Assembly: GCA_037893245.1 (NCBI GenBank)
Contig: JBAIAA010000453.1
Coordinates: 370,787 to 434,786, forward strand
Reading direction: 5' to 3'
Length of the DNA: 64,000 nucleotides
Source: Crossaster papposus
Lineage: Eukaryota > Echinodermata > Asteroidea > Velatida > Solasteridae
Part shown: positions 37,097 to 50,394 of the stretch, in pieces
Layout of the letters: each line of letters begins with the position of its first letter
How positions within the stretch are numbered: position 1 is the first letter of the stretch
Notes under the pieces: generated by a model
What the model saw: the letters and a program-made list of their open reading frames with translations, nothing else
Database searches by the model: none
Told to the model about the DNA's origin: nothing
Program-made: the position numbers and the translations under genes

Positions 37097-38634
37097 CGTT
37101 AGAGTTAACGCCCTAGGCATTTATTTGGGGTACAGTACACAATACTACCCAGTTCTTATAGGCTAGTGTAATAAGAGTACTGCATACAAGTAGTATTTTG
37201 TAGTATTGGGTAAGGTGATAGGGTTAATGTTTCATGGTCTTTAAAACCTCACATACTGGGGAACAATATTGGAAAATGTTCTTGTCAAATATGTCATCTA
37301 CAAGCTGTTTTGAATACACAGCAGGAATACACAGGGAGGAGGTCCACTTCTAAAGAATGCACAATCTTGTTTCTGAAGCATTATATAATTTGCTGCTTTC
37401 TTACCTTTGTATGTCAATTAGAATGTGTTGCAGCCAATTTTTGCTTAGCCTTTGTAACACATGGAGTATCTGTGAACAAAAAGGAGAAACAAATACTCTT
37501 GCAGTACTCTTATTACACTAGCCTATAAGAACTGGGTAGTATTGTGTACTGTACCCCAAATAAATGCCTAGGGCGTTAACTCTAACGCTAGGGCGCTAAC
37601 TCTAACGCTAACTCTAACGCTAACTCTAACGCTAACTCTAACGCTAACTCTAATGCTAACTTCTAGTTCAAATTCTTCTGTGGATTCTTTAAATTCTTTT
37701 CATTTAAAACAATCTGCTGCAATCTTCGACGCATTTCTTAAAGCTTCCACGCCTTTTTCACCAATCTTCAAATTTCACCAATTTCATGTAGACTGCCGGC
37801 CAAGGCTAACAAGCTTAGGCTTGTAATCATAATGGTCCTCCTATGTTGATGTACATAATATGCCTGGCCTGCTTTTTGAAGTTAAATCTAAATTACTCAA
37901 GGTTCCTTATGTGCATTTACAACATGCACCTTTTTGGTTCTTTTTACAACTTGTTACATACTTTCTAATACTGAATACCCTCTCTTGTATTTTTTTCTCC
38001 TTTTTGTTCACAGATCCTCCATGTGTTACAAAGGCTAAGCAAAAATTGGCTGCAACACATTCTAATTGACATACAAAGGTAAGAAAGCAGCAAATTATAT
38101 AATGCTTCAGAAACAAGATTGTGCATTCTTTAGAAGTGGACCTCCTCCCTGTGTATTCCTGCTGTGTATTACACTTAAAAGGTCAGGCAGTTTGTGTACA
38201 TGGAGGATCTGTGAACAAAAAGGAGAAAAAAATACAAGAGAGGGTATTCAGTATTAGAAAGTATGTAACAAGTTGTAAAAAGAACCAAAAAGGTGCATGT
38301 TGTAAATGCACATAAGGAACCTTGAGTAATTTAGATTTAACTTCAAAAAGCAGGCCAGGCATATTATGTACATCAACATAGGAGGACCATTATGATTACA
38401 AGCCTAAGCTTGTTAGCCTTGGCCGGCAGTCTACCTGAAATTGGTGAAATTTGAAGATTGGTGAAAAAGGCGTGGAAGCTTTAAGAAATGCGTCGAAGAT
38501 TGCAGCAGATTGTTTTAAATGAAAAGAATTTAAAGAATCCACAGAAGAATTTGAACTAGAAGTTAGCATTAGAGTTAGCATTAGAGTTAGCGTTAGAGTT
38601 AGCGTTAGAGTTAGCGTTAGAGTTAGCGCCCTAG
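37097..38634. repeat. Rearranged monomers around the inverted segment
   Basis: A forward S monomer starts normally, with the variant ATGGAGTATCTG, and runs to about 37496 (GAGAAACAAATAC). The sequence then continues in reverse complement for about 670 bp, and forward orientation resumes inside an L module (ACACTTAAAAGG) at 38171, running to the end of that monomer. The spacing between anchors 37310 and 38848 is 1538 bp, about 1.8 monomers. Confidence 0.92.
37501..38170 (-). repeat. Inverted satellite segment
   Basis: Read on the minus strand, this is ordinary array sequence. It starts at AATACACAGCAGGAATACAC (38170), runs through an S core, a hexamer tail and a GCCCTAG junction, and ends in the next core at AGTACTGC (37501). 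Four bases (TCTT) separate the left end from the forward monomer. Flipping it does not restore the standard monomer order at either end, so it is not a simple in-place inversion; copying by template switching is a better fit. This is inference. Confidence 0.92.
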
Positions 38635-41600
38635 CGTTAGAGTTAACGCCCTAGGCATTTATTTGGGGTACAGTACACAATACTACCCAGTTCTTATAGG
38701 CTAGTGTAATAAGAGTACTGCATACAAGTAGTATTTTGTAGTATTAGGTAAGGTGATAGGGTTAATGTTTCATGGTCTTTAAAACCTCACATACTGGGGA
38801 ACAATATTGGAAAATGTTTTTGTCAAATATGTCATCTACAAGCTGTTTTGAATACACAGCAGGAATACACAGGGAGGAGGTTCACTTCTAAAGAATGCAC
38901 AATCTTGTTTCTGAAGCATTATATAATTTGCTGCTTTCTTACCTTTGTATGTCAATTAGAATGTGTTGCAGCCAATTTTTGCTTAGCCTTTGTAACACTT
39001 AAAATGTCAGGTAGTTTGTGTACATGGAGGATCTGTGAACAAAAAGGAGAAAAAAATACAAGAGAGGGTATTCAGTATTAGAAAGTATGTAACAAGTTGT
39101 AAAAAGAACCAAAAAGGTGCATGTTGTAAATGCACATAAGGAACCTTGAGTAATTTAGATTTAACTTCAAAAAGCAGGCCAGGCATATTATGTACATCAA
39201 CATAGGAGGACCATTATGATTACAAGCCTAAGCTTGTTAGCCTTGGCCGGCAGTCTACCTGAAATTGGTGAAATTTGAAGATTGGTGAAAAAGGCGTGGA
39301 AGCTTTAAGAAATGCGTCGAAGATTGCAGCAGATTGTTTTAAATGAAAAGAATTTAAAGAATCCACAGAAGAATTCGAACTAGAAGTTAGCATTAGAGTT
39401 AGCGTTAGAGTTAGCGTTAGAGTTAGCGTTAGAGTTAGCGTTAGAGTTAGCGTTAGAGTTAGCGTTAGAGTTAGCATTAGAGTTAGCGCCCTAGCGTTAG
39501 AGTTAACGCCCTAGGCATTTATTTGGGGTACAGTACACAATACTACCCAGTTCTTATAGGCTAGTGTAATAAGAGTACTGCATACAAGTAGTATTTTGTA
39601 GTATTGGGTAAGGTGATAGGGTTAATGTTTCATGGTCTTTAAAACCTCACATACTGGGGAACAATATTGGAAAATGTTCTTGTCAAATATGTCATCTACA
39701 AGCTGTTTTGAATACACAGCAGGAATACACAGGGAGGAGGTCCACTTCTAAAGAATGCACAATCTTGTTTCTGAAGCATTATATAATTTGCTGCTTTCTT
39801 ACCTTTGTATGTCAATTAGAATGTGTTGCAGCCAATTTTTGCTTAGCCTTTGTAACACATGGAGGATCTGTGAACAAAAAGGAGAAACAAATACAAGAGA
39901 GGGTATTCAGTATTAGAAAGTATGTAACAAGTTGTAAAAAGAACCAAAAAGGTGCATGTTGTAAATGCACATAAGGAACCTTGAGTAATTTAGATTTAAC
40001 TTCAAAAAGCAGGCCAGGCATATTATGTACATCAACATAGGAGGACCATTATGATTACAAGCCTAAGCTTGTTAGCCTTGGCCGGCAGTCTACCTGAAAT
40101 TGGTGAAATTTGAAGATTGGTGAAAAAGGCGTGGAAGCTTTAAGAAATGCGTCGAAGATTGCAGCAGATTGTTTTAAATGAAAAGAATTTAAAGAATCCA
40201 CAGAAGAATTTGAACTAGAAGTTAGCATTAGAGTTAGCGTTAGAGTTAGCGTTAGAGTTAGCGTTAGAGTTAGCGTTAGAGTTAGCGTTAGAGTTAGCGT
40301 TAGAGTTAGCGCCCTAGCGTTAGAGTTAACGCCCTAGGCATTTATTTGGGGTACAGTACACAATACTACCCAGTTCTTATAGGCTAGTGTAATAAGAGTA
40401 CTGCATACAAGTAGTATTTTGTAGTATTAGGTAAGGTGATAGGGTTAATGTTGCATGGTCTTTAAAACCTCACATACTGGGGAACAATATTGGAAAATGT
40501 TTTTGTCAAATATGTCATCTACAAGCTGTTTTGAATACACAGCAGGAATACACAGGGAGGAGGTTCACTTCTAAAGAATGCACAATCTTGTTTCTGAAGC
40601 ATTATATAATTTGCTGCTTTCTTACCTTTGTATGTCAATTAGAATGTGTTGCAGCCAATTTTTGCTTAGCCTTTGTAACACTTAAAATGTCAGGTAGTTT
40701 GTGTACATGGAGGATCTGTGAACAAAAAGGAGAAAAAAATACAAGAGAGGGTATTCAGTATTAGAAAGTATGTAACAAGTTGTAAAAAGAACCAAAAAGG
40801 TGCATGTTGTAAATGCACATAAGGAACCTTGAGTAATTTAGATTTAACTTCAAAAAGCAGGCCAGGCATATTATGTACATCAACATAGGAGGACCATTAT
40901 GATTACAAGCCTAAGCTTGTTAGCCTTGGCCGGCAGTCTACCTGAAATTGGTGAAATTTGAAGATTGGTGAAAAAGGCGTGGAAGCTTTAAGAAATGCGT
41001 CGAAGATTGCAGCAGATTGTTTTAAATGAAAAGAATTTAAAGAATCCACAGAAGAATTCGAACTAGAAGTTAGCATTAGAGTTAGCGTTAGAGTTAGCGT
41101 TAGAGTTAGCGTTAGAGTTAGCGTTAGAGTTAGCGTTAGAGTTAGCGTTAGAGTTAGCGTTAGAGTTAGCGCCCTAGCGTTAGAGTTAACGCCCTAGGCA
41201 TTTATTTGGGGTACAGTACACAATACTACCCAGTTCTTATAGGCTAGTGTAATAAGAGTACTGCATACAAGTAGTATTTTGTAGTATTGGGTAAGGTGAT
41301 AGGGTTAATGTTTCATGGTCTTTAAAACCTCACATACTGGGGAACAATATTGGAAAATGTTCTTGTCAAATATGTCATCTACAAGCTGTTTTGAATACAC
41401 AGCAGGAATACACAGGGAGGAGGTCCACTTCTAAAGAATGCACAATCTTGTTTCTGAAGCATTATATAATTTGCTGCTTTCTTACCTTTGTATGTCAATT
41501 AGAATGTGTTGCAGCCAATTTTTGCTTAGCCTTTGTAACACATGGAGGATCTGTGAACAAAAAGGAGAAACAAATACAAGAGAGGGTATTCAGTATTAGA

Positions 41601-44600
41601 AAGTATGTAACAAGTTGTAAAAAGAACCAAAAAGGTGCATGTTGTAAATGCACATAAGGAACCTTGAGTAATTTAGATTTAACTTCAAAAAGCAGGCCAG
41701 GCATATTATGTACATCAACATAGGAGGACCATTATGATTACAAGCCTAAGCTTGTTAGCCTTGGCCGGCAGTCTACCTGAAATTGGTGAAATTTGAAGAT
41801 TGGTGAAAAAGGCGTGGAAGCTTTAAGAAATGCGTCGAAGATTGCAGCAGATTGTTTTAAATGAAAAGAATTTAAAGAATCCACAGAAGAATTTGAACTA
41901 GAAGTTAGCATTAGAGTTAGCGTTAGAGTTAGCGTTAGAGTTAGCGTTAGAGTTAGCGTTAGAGTTAGCGTTAGAGTTAGCGTTAGAGTTAGCGCCCTAG
42001 CGTTAGAGTTAACGCCCTAGGCATTTATTTGGGGTACAGTACACAATACTACCCAGTTCTTATAGGCTAGTGTAATAAGAGTACTGCATACAAGTAGTAT
42101 TTTGTAGTATTAGGTAAGGTGATAGGGTTAATGTTTCATGGTCTTTAAAACCTCACATACTGGGGAACAATATTGGAAAATGTTTTTGTCAAATATGTCA
42201 TCTACAAGCTGTTTTGAATACACAGCAGGAATACACAGGGAGGAGGTTCACTTCTAAAGAATGCACAATCTTGTTTCTGAAGCATTATATAATTTGCTGC
42301 TTTCTTACCTTTGTATGTCAATTAGAATGTGTTGCAGCCAATTTTTGCTTAGCCTTTGTAACACTTAAAATGTCAGGCAGTTTGTGTACATGGAGGATCT
42401 GTGAACAAAAAGGAGAAAAAAATACAAGAGAGGGTATTCAGTATTAGAAAGTATGTAACAAGTTGTAAAAAGAACCAAAAAGGTGCATGTTGTAAATGCA
42501 CATAAGGAACCTTGAGTAATTTAGATTTAACTTCAAAAAGCAGGCCAGGCATATTATGTACATCAACATAGGAGGACCATTATGATTACAAGCCTAAGCT
42601 TGTTAGCCTTGGCCGGCAGTCTACCTGAAATTGGTGAAATTTGAAGATTGGTGAAAAAGGCGTGGAAGCTTTAAGAAATGCGTCGAAGATTGCAGCAGAT
42701 TGTTTTAAATGAAAAGAATTTAAAGAATCCACAGAAGAATTCGAACTAGAAGTTAGCATTAGAGTTAGCGTTAGAGTTAGCGTTAGAGTTAGCGTTAGAG
42801 TTAGCGTTAGAGTTAGAGTTAGCGTTAGAGTTAGAGTTAGCGTTAGAGTTAGCGCCCTAGCGTTAGAGTTAACGCCCTAGGCATTTATTTGGGGTACAGT
42901 ACACAATACTACCCAGTTCTTATAGGCTAGTGTAATAAGAGTACTGCATACAAGTAGTATTTTGTAGTATTGGGTAAGGTGATAGGGTTAATGTTTCATG
43001 GTCTTTAAAACCTCACATACTGGGGAACAATATTGGAAAATGTTCTTGTCAAATATGTCATCTACAAGCTGTTTTGAATACACAGCAGGAATACACAGGG
43101 AGGAGGTCCACTTCTAAAGAATGCACAATCTTGTTTCTGAAGCATTATATAATTTGCTGCTTTCTTACCTTTGTATGTCAATTAGAATGTGTTGCAGCCA
43201 ATTTTTGCTTAGCCTTTGTAACACTTAACAGGTCAGGCAGTTTGTGTACATGGAGGATCTGTGAACAAAAAGGAGAAAAAAATACAAGAGCGGGTATTCA
43301 GTATTAGAAAGTATGTAACAAGTTGTAAAAAGAACCCAAAAGGTGCATGTTGTAAATGCACATAAGGAACCTTGAGTAATTTAGATTTAACTTCAAAAAG
43401 CAGGCCAGGCATATTATGTACATCAACATAGGAGGACCATTATGATTACAAGCCTAAGCTTGTTAGCCTTGGCCGGCAGTCTACCTGAAATTGGTGAAAT
43501 TTGAAGATTGGTGAAAAAAGCGTGGAAGCTTTAAGAAATGCGTCGAAGATTGCAGCAGATTGTTTTAAATGAAAAGAATTTAAAGAATCCACAGAAGAAT
43601 TCGAACTAGAAGTTAGCATTAGAGTTAGCGTTAGAGTTAGCGTTAGAGTTAGCGTTATAGTTAGCGTTAGAGTTAGCGTTAGAGTTAGCGCCCTAGCGTT
43701 AGAGTTAACGCCCTAGGCATTTATTTGGGGTACAGTACACAATACTACCCAGTTCTTATAGGCTAGTGTAATAAGAGTACTGCATACAAGTAGTATTTTG
43801 TAGTATTAGGTAAGGTGATAGGGTTAATGTTTCATGGTCTTTAAAACCTCACATACTGGGGAACAATATTGGAAAATGTTTTTGTCAAATATGTCATCTA
43901 CAAGCTGTTTTGAATACACAGCAGGAATACACAGGGAGGAGGTTCACTTCTAAAGAATGCACAATCTTGTTTCTGAAGCATTATATAATTTGCTGCTTTC
44001 TTACCTTTGTATGTCAATTAGAATGTGTTGCAGCCAATTTTTGCTTAGCCTTTGTAACACTTAAAATGTCAGGCAGTTTGTGTACATGGAGGATCTGTGA
44101 ACAAAAAGGAGAAAAAAATACAAGAGAGGGTATTCAGTATTAGAAAGTATGTAACAAGTTGTAAAAAGAACCAAAAAGGTGCATGTTGTAAATGCACATA
44201 AGGAACCTTGAGTAATTTAGATTTAACTTCAAAAAGCAGGCCAGGCATATTATGTACATCAACATAGGAGGACCATTATGATTACAAGCCTAAGCTTGTT
44301 AGCCTTGGCCGGCAGTCTACCTGAAATTGGTGAAATTTGAAGATTGGTGAAAAAGGCGTGGAAGCTTTAAGAAATGCGTCGAAGATTGCAGCAGATTGTT
44401 TTAAATGAAAAGAATTTAAAGAATCCACAGAAGAATTCGAACTAGAAGTTAGCATTAGAGTTAGCGTTAGAGTTAGCGTTAGAGTTAGCGTTAGAGTTAG
44501 CGTTAGAGTTAGAGTTAGCGTTAGAGTTAGAGTTAGCGTTAGAGTTAGCGCCCTAGCGTTAGAGTTAACGCCCTAGGCATTTATTTGGGGTACAGTACAC

Positions 44601-45380
44601 AATACTACCCAGTTCTTATAGGCTAGTGTAATAAGAGTACTGCATACAAGTAGTATTTTGTAGTATTGGGTAAGGTGATAGGGTTAATGTTTCATGGTCT
44701 TTAAAACCTCACATACTGGGGAACAATATTGGAAAATGTTCTTGTCAAATATGTCATCTACAAGCTGTTTTGAATACACAGCAGGAATACACAGGGAGGA
44801 GGTCCACTTCTAAAGAATGCACAATCTTGTTTCTGAAGCATTATATAATTTGCTGCTTTCTTACCTTTGTATGTCAATTAGAATGTGTTGCAGCCAATTT
44901 TTGCTTAGCCTTTGTAACACTTAACAGGTCAGGCAGTTTGTGTACATGGAGGATCTGTGAACAAAAAGGAGAAAAAAATACAAGAGCGGGTATTCAGTAT
45001 TAGAAAGTATGTAACAAGTTGTAAAAAGAACCAAAAAGGTGCATGTTGTAAATGCACATAAGGAACCTTGAGTAATTTAGATTTAACTTCAAAAAGCAGG
45101 CCAGGCATATTATGTACATCAACATAGGAGGACCATTATGATTACAAGCCTAAGCTTGTTAGCCTTGGCCGGCAGTCTACCTGAAATTGGTGAAATTTGA
45201 AGATTGGTGAAAAAGGCGTGGAAGCTTTAAGAAATGCGTCGAAGATTGCAGCAGATTGTTTTAAATGAAAAGAATTTAAAGAATCCACAGAAGAATTTGA
45301 ACTAGAAGTTAGCATTAGAGTTAGCATTAGAGTTAGCGTTAGAGTTAGCGTTAGAGTTAGCGTTAGAGTTAGCGCCCTAG
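38635..45380 (+). repeat. Satellite segment IV: dimeric higher-order repeats of the right-hand subfamily
   Basis: Anchors are at 38848 L, 39708 S, 40531 L, 41391 S, 42214 L, 43074 L, 43910 L and 44770 L. Spacings 823 and 860 alternate, giving two 1683 bp S-L copies at 39495-41177 and 41178-42860, then L-L dimers of 1696 and 1684 bp. Every second monomer belongs to a subfamily with four linked variants: TATTAGGTAAGG, TGTTTTTGTC, GAGGTTCACTTC and AAAATGTCAGG. The other L monomers here have CTTAACAGGTC and AGAGCGGG. The full combination does not occur left of 37.5 kb. Confidence 0.9.
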
Positions 45381-47887
45381 CGTTAGAGTTAACGCCCTAG
45401 GCATTTATTTGGGGTACAGTACACAATACTACCCAGTTCTTATAGGCTAGTGTAATAAGAGTACTGCATACAAGTAGTATTTTGTAGTATTAGGTAAGGT
45501 GATAGGGTTAATGTTTCATGGTCTTTAAAACCTCACATACTGGGGAACAATATTGGAAAATGTTTTTGTCAAATATGTCATCTACAAGCTGTTTTGAATA
45601 CACAGCAGGAATACACAGGGAGGAGGTTCACTTCTAAAGAATGCACAATCTTGTTTCTGAAGCATTATATAATTTGCTGCTTTCTTACCTTTGTATGTCA
45701 ATTAGAATGTGTTGCAGCCAATTTTTGCTTAGCCTTTGTAACACTTAAAATGTCAGGCAGTTTGTGTACATGGAGGATCTGTGAACAAAAAGGAGAAAAA
45801 AATACAAGAGAGGGTATTCAGTATTAGAAAGTATGTAACAAGTTGTAAAAAGAACCAAAAAGGTGCATGTTGTAAATGCACATAAGGAACCTTGAGTAAT
45901 TTAGATTTAACTTCAAAAAGCAGGCCAGGCATATTATGTACATCAACATAGGAGGACCATTATGATTACAAGCCTAAGCTTGTTAGCCTTGGCCGGCAGT
46001 CTACCTGAAATTGGTGAAATTTGAAGATTGGTGAAAAAAGCGTGGAAGCTTTAAGAAATGCGTCGAAGATTGCAGCAGATTGTTTTAAATGAAAAGAATT
46101 TAAAGAATCCACAGAAGAATTCGAACTAGAAGTTAGCATTAGAGTTAGCGTTAGAGTTAGCGTTAGAGTTAGCGTTATAGTTAGCGTTAGAGTTAGCGTT
46201 AGAGTTAGCGCCCTAGCGTTAGAGTTAACGCCCTAGGCATTTATTTGGGGTACAGTACACAATACTACCCAGTTCTTATAGGCTAGTGTAATAAGAGTAC
46301 TGCATACAAGTAGTATTTTGTAGTATTGGGTAAGGTGATAGGGTTAATGTTTCATGGTCTTTAAAACCTCACATACTGGGGAACAATATTGGAAAATGTT
46401 CTTGTCAAATATGTCATCTACAAGCTGTTTTGAATACACAGCAGGAATACACAGGGAGGAGGTCCACTTCTAAAGAATGCACAATCTTGTTTCTGAAGCA
46501 TTATATAATTTGCTGCTTTCTTACCTTTGTATGTCAATTAGAATGTGTTGCAGCCAATTTTTGCTTAGCCTTTGTAACACATGGAGGATCTGTGAACAAA
46601 AAGGAGAAACAAATACAAGAGAGGGTATTCAGTATTAGAAAGTATGTAACAAGTTGTAAAAAGAACCAAAAAGGTGCATGTTGTAAATGCACATAAGGAA
46701 CCTTGAGTAATTTAGATTTAACTTCAAAAAGCAGGCCAGGCATATTATGTACATCAACATAGGAGGACCATTATGATTACAAGCCTAAGCTTGTTAGCCT
46801 TGGCCGGCAGTCTACCTGAAATTGGTGAAATTTGAAGATTGGTGAAAAAGGCGTGGAAGCTTTAAGAAATGCGTCAAAGATTGCAGCAGATTGTTTTAAA
46901 TGAAAAGAATTTAAAGAATCCACAGAAGAATTCGAACTAGAAGTTAGCATTAGAGTTAGCGTTAGAGTTAGCGTTAGAGTTAGCGTTAGAGTTAGCGTTA
47001 GAGTTAGCGTTAGAGTTAGCGTTAGAGTTAGCGTTAGAGTTAGCGTTAGAGTTAGCGCCCTAGCGTTAGAGTTAACGCCCTAGGCATTTATTTGGGGTAC
47101 AGTACACAATACTACCCAGTTCTTATAGGCTAGTGTAATAAGAGTACTGCATACAAGTAGTATTTTGTAGTATTGGGTAAGGTGATAGGGTTAATGTTTC
47201 ATGGTCTTTAAAACCTCACATACTGGGGAACAATATTGGAAAATGTTCTTGTCAAATATGTCATCTACAAGCTGTTTTGAATACACAGCAGGAATACACA
47301 GGGAGGAGGTCCACTTCTAAAGAATGCACAATCTTGTTTCTGAAGCATTATATAATTTGCTGCTTTCTTACCTTTGTATGTCAATTAGAATGTGTTGCAG
47401 CCAATTTTTGCTTAGCCTTTGTAACACTTAACAGGTCAGGCAGTTTGTGTACATGGAGGATCTGTGAACAAAAAGGAGAAAAAAATACAAGAGCGGGTAT
47501 TCAGTATTAGAAAGTATGTAACAAGTTGTAAAAAGAACCAAAAAGGTGCATGTTGTAAATGCACATAAGGAACCTTGAGTAATTTAGATTTAACTTCAAA
47601 AAGCAGGCCAGGCATATTATGTACATCAACATAGGAGGACCATTATGATTACAAGCCTAAGCTTGTTAGCCTTGGCCGGCAGTCTACCTGAAATTGGTGA
47701 AATTTGAAGATTGGTGAAAAAGGCGTGGAAGCTTTAAGAAATGCGTCGAAGATTGCAGCAGATTGTTTTAAATGAAAAGAATTTAAAGAATCCACAGAAG
47801 AATTTGAACTAGAAGTTAGCATTAGAGTTAGCATTAGAGTTAGCGTTAGAGTTAGCGTTAGAGTTAGCGTTAGAGTTAGCGCCCTAG
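45381..47887 (+). repeat. Higher-order repeat of 2507 bp, copy 1 (L-S-L)
   Basis: Anchors 45594 L, 46430 S and 47277 L have spacings 836, 847 and 824. Slot variants include GAAAAAAGCGTGG and a GTTATAGTTAGC hexamer in the first monomer, and GCGTCAAAG in the second. The same variants recur at +2507. Confidence 0.92.
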
Positions 47888-50394
47888 CGTTAGAGTTAAC
47901 GCCCTAGGCATTTATTTGGGGTACAGTACACAATACTACCCAGTTCTTATAGGCTAGTGTAATAAGAGTACTGCATACAAGTAGTATTTTGTAGTATTAG
48001 GTAAGGTGATAGGGTTAATGTTTCATGGTCTTTAAAACCTCACATACTGGGGAACAATATTGGAAAATGTTTTTGTCAAATATGTCATCTACAAGCTGTT
48101 TTGAATACACAGCAGGAATACACAGGGAGGAGGTTCACTTCTAAAGAATGCACAATCTTGTTTCTGAAGCATTATATAATTTGCTGCTTTCTTACCTTTG
48201 TATGTCAATTAGAATGTGTTGCAGCCAATTTTTGCTTAGCCTTTGTAACACTTAAAATGTCAGGCAGTTTGTGTACATGGAGGATCTGTGAACAAAAAGG
48301 AGAAAAAAATACAAGAGAGGGTATTCAGTATTAGAAAGTATGTAACAAGTTGTAAAAAGAACCAAAAAGGTGCATGTTGTAAATGCACATAAGGAACCTT
48401 GAGTAATTTAGATTTAACTTCAAAAAGCAGGCCAGGCATATTATGTACATCAACATAGGAGGACCATTATGATTACAAGCCTAAGCTTGTTAGCCTTGGC
48501 CGGCAGTCTACCTGAAATTGGTGAAATTTGAAGATTGGTGAAAAAAGCGTGGAAGCTTTAAGAAATGCGTCGAAGATTGCAGCAGATTGTTTTAAATGAA
48601 AAGAATTTAAAGAATCCACAGAAGAATTCGAACTAGAAGTTAGCATTAGAGTTAGCGTTAGAGTTAGCGTTAGAGTTAGCGTTATAGTTAGCGTTAGAGT
48701 TAGCGTTAGAGTTAGCGCCCTAGCGTTAGAGTTAACGCCCTAGGCATTTATTTGGGGTACAGTACACAATACTACCCAGTTCTTATAGGCTAGTGTAATA
48801 AGAGTACTGCATACAAGTAGTATTTTGTAGTATTGGGTAAGGTGATAGGGTTAATGTTTCATGGTCTTTAAAACCTCACATACTGGGGAACAATATTGGA
48901 AAATGTTCTTGTCAAATATGTCATCTACAAGCTGTTTTGAATACACAGCAGGAATACACAGGGAGGAGGTCCACTTCTAAAGAATGCACAATCTTGTTTC
49001 TGAAGCATTATATAATTTGCTGCTTTCTTACCTTTGTATGTCAATTAGAATGTGTTGCAGCCAATTTTTGCTTAGCCTTTGTAACACATGGAGGATCTGT
49101 GAACAAAAAGGAGAAACAAATACAAGAGAGGGTATTCAGTATTAGAAAGTATGTAACAAGTTGTAAAAAGAACCAAAAAGGTGCATGTTGTAAATGCACA
49201 TAAGGAACCTTGAGTAATTTAGATTTAACTTCAAAAAGCAGGCCAGGCATATTATGTACATCAACATAGGAGGACCATTATGATTACAAGCCTAAGCTTG
49301 TTAGCCTTGGCCGGCAGTCTACCTGAAATTGGTGAAATTTGAAGATTGGTGAAAAAGGCGTGGAAGCTTTAAGAAATGCGTCAAAGATTGCAGCAGATTG
49401 TTTTAAATGAAAAGAATTTAAAGAATCCACAGAAGAATTCGAACTAGAAGTTAGCATTAGAGTTAGCGTTAGAGTTAGCGTTAGAGTTAGCGTTAGAGTT
49501 AGCGTTAGAGTTAGCGTTAGAGTTAGCGTTAGAGTTAGCGTTAGAGTTAGCGTTAGAGTTAGCGCCCTAGCGTTAGAGTTAACGCCCTAGGCATTTATTT
49601 GGGGTACAGTACACAATACTACCCAGTTCTTATAGGCTAGTGTAATAAGAGTACTGCATACAAGTAGTATTTTGTAGTATTGGGTAAGGTGATAGGGTTA
49701 ATGTTTCATGGTCTTTAAAACCTCACATACTGGGGAACAATATTGGAAAATGTTCTTGTCAAATATGTCATCTACAAGCTGTTTTGAATACACAGCAGGA
49801 ATACACAGGGAGGAGGTCCACTTCTAAAGAATGCACAATCTTGTTTCTGAAGCATTATATAATTTGCTGCTTTCTTACCTTTGTATGTCAATTAGAATGT
49901 GTTGCAGCCAATTTTTGCTTAGCCTTTGTAACACTTAAAAGGTCAGGCAGTTTGTGTACATGGAGGATCTGTGAACAAAAAGGAGAAAAAAATACAAGAG
50001 AGGGTATTCAGTATTAGAAAGTATGTAACAAGTTGTAAAAAGAACCAAAAAGGTGCATGTTGTAAATGCACATAAGGAACCTTGAGTAATTTAGATTTAA
50101 CTTCAAAAAGCAGGCCAGGCATATTATGTACATCAACATAGGAGGACCATTATGATTACAAGCCTAAGCTTGTTAGCCTTGGCCGGCAGTCTACCTGAAA
50201 TTGGTGAAATTTGAAGATTGGTGAAAAAGGCGTGGTAGCTTTAAGAAATGCGTCGAAGATTGCAGCAGATTGTTTTAAATGAAAAGAATTTAAAGAATCC
50301 ACAGAAGAATTTGAACTAGAAGTTAGCATTAGAGTTAGCATTAGAGTTAGCGTTAGAGTTAGCGTTAGAGTTAGCGTTAGAGTTAGCGCCCTAG
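47888..50394 (+). repeat. Higher-order repeat of 2507 bp, copy 2 (L-S-L)
   Basis: Anchors 48101, 48937 and 49784 repeat copy 1 exactly 2507 bp later, with the same slot variants. The third monomer differs: it has AAAAGGTCAGG and GAGAGGG where copy 1 has AACAGGTCAGG and GAGCGGG, suggesting exchange with the common L type after duplication. Confidence 0.92.
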
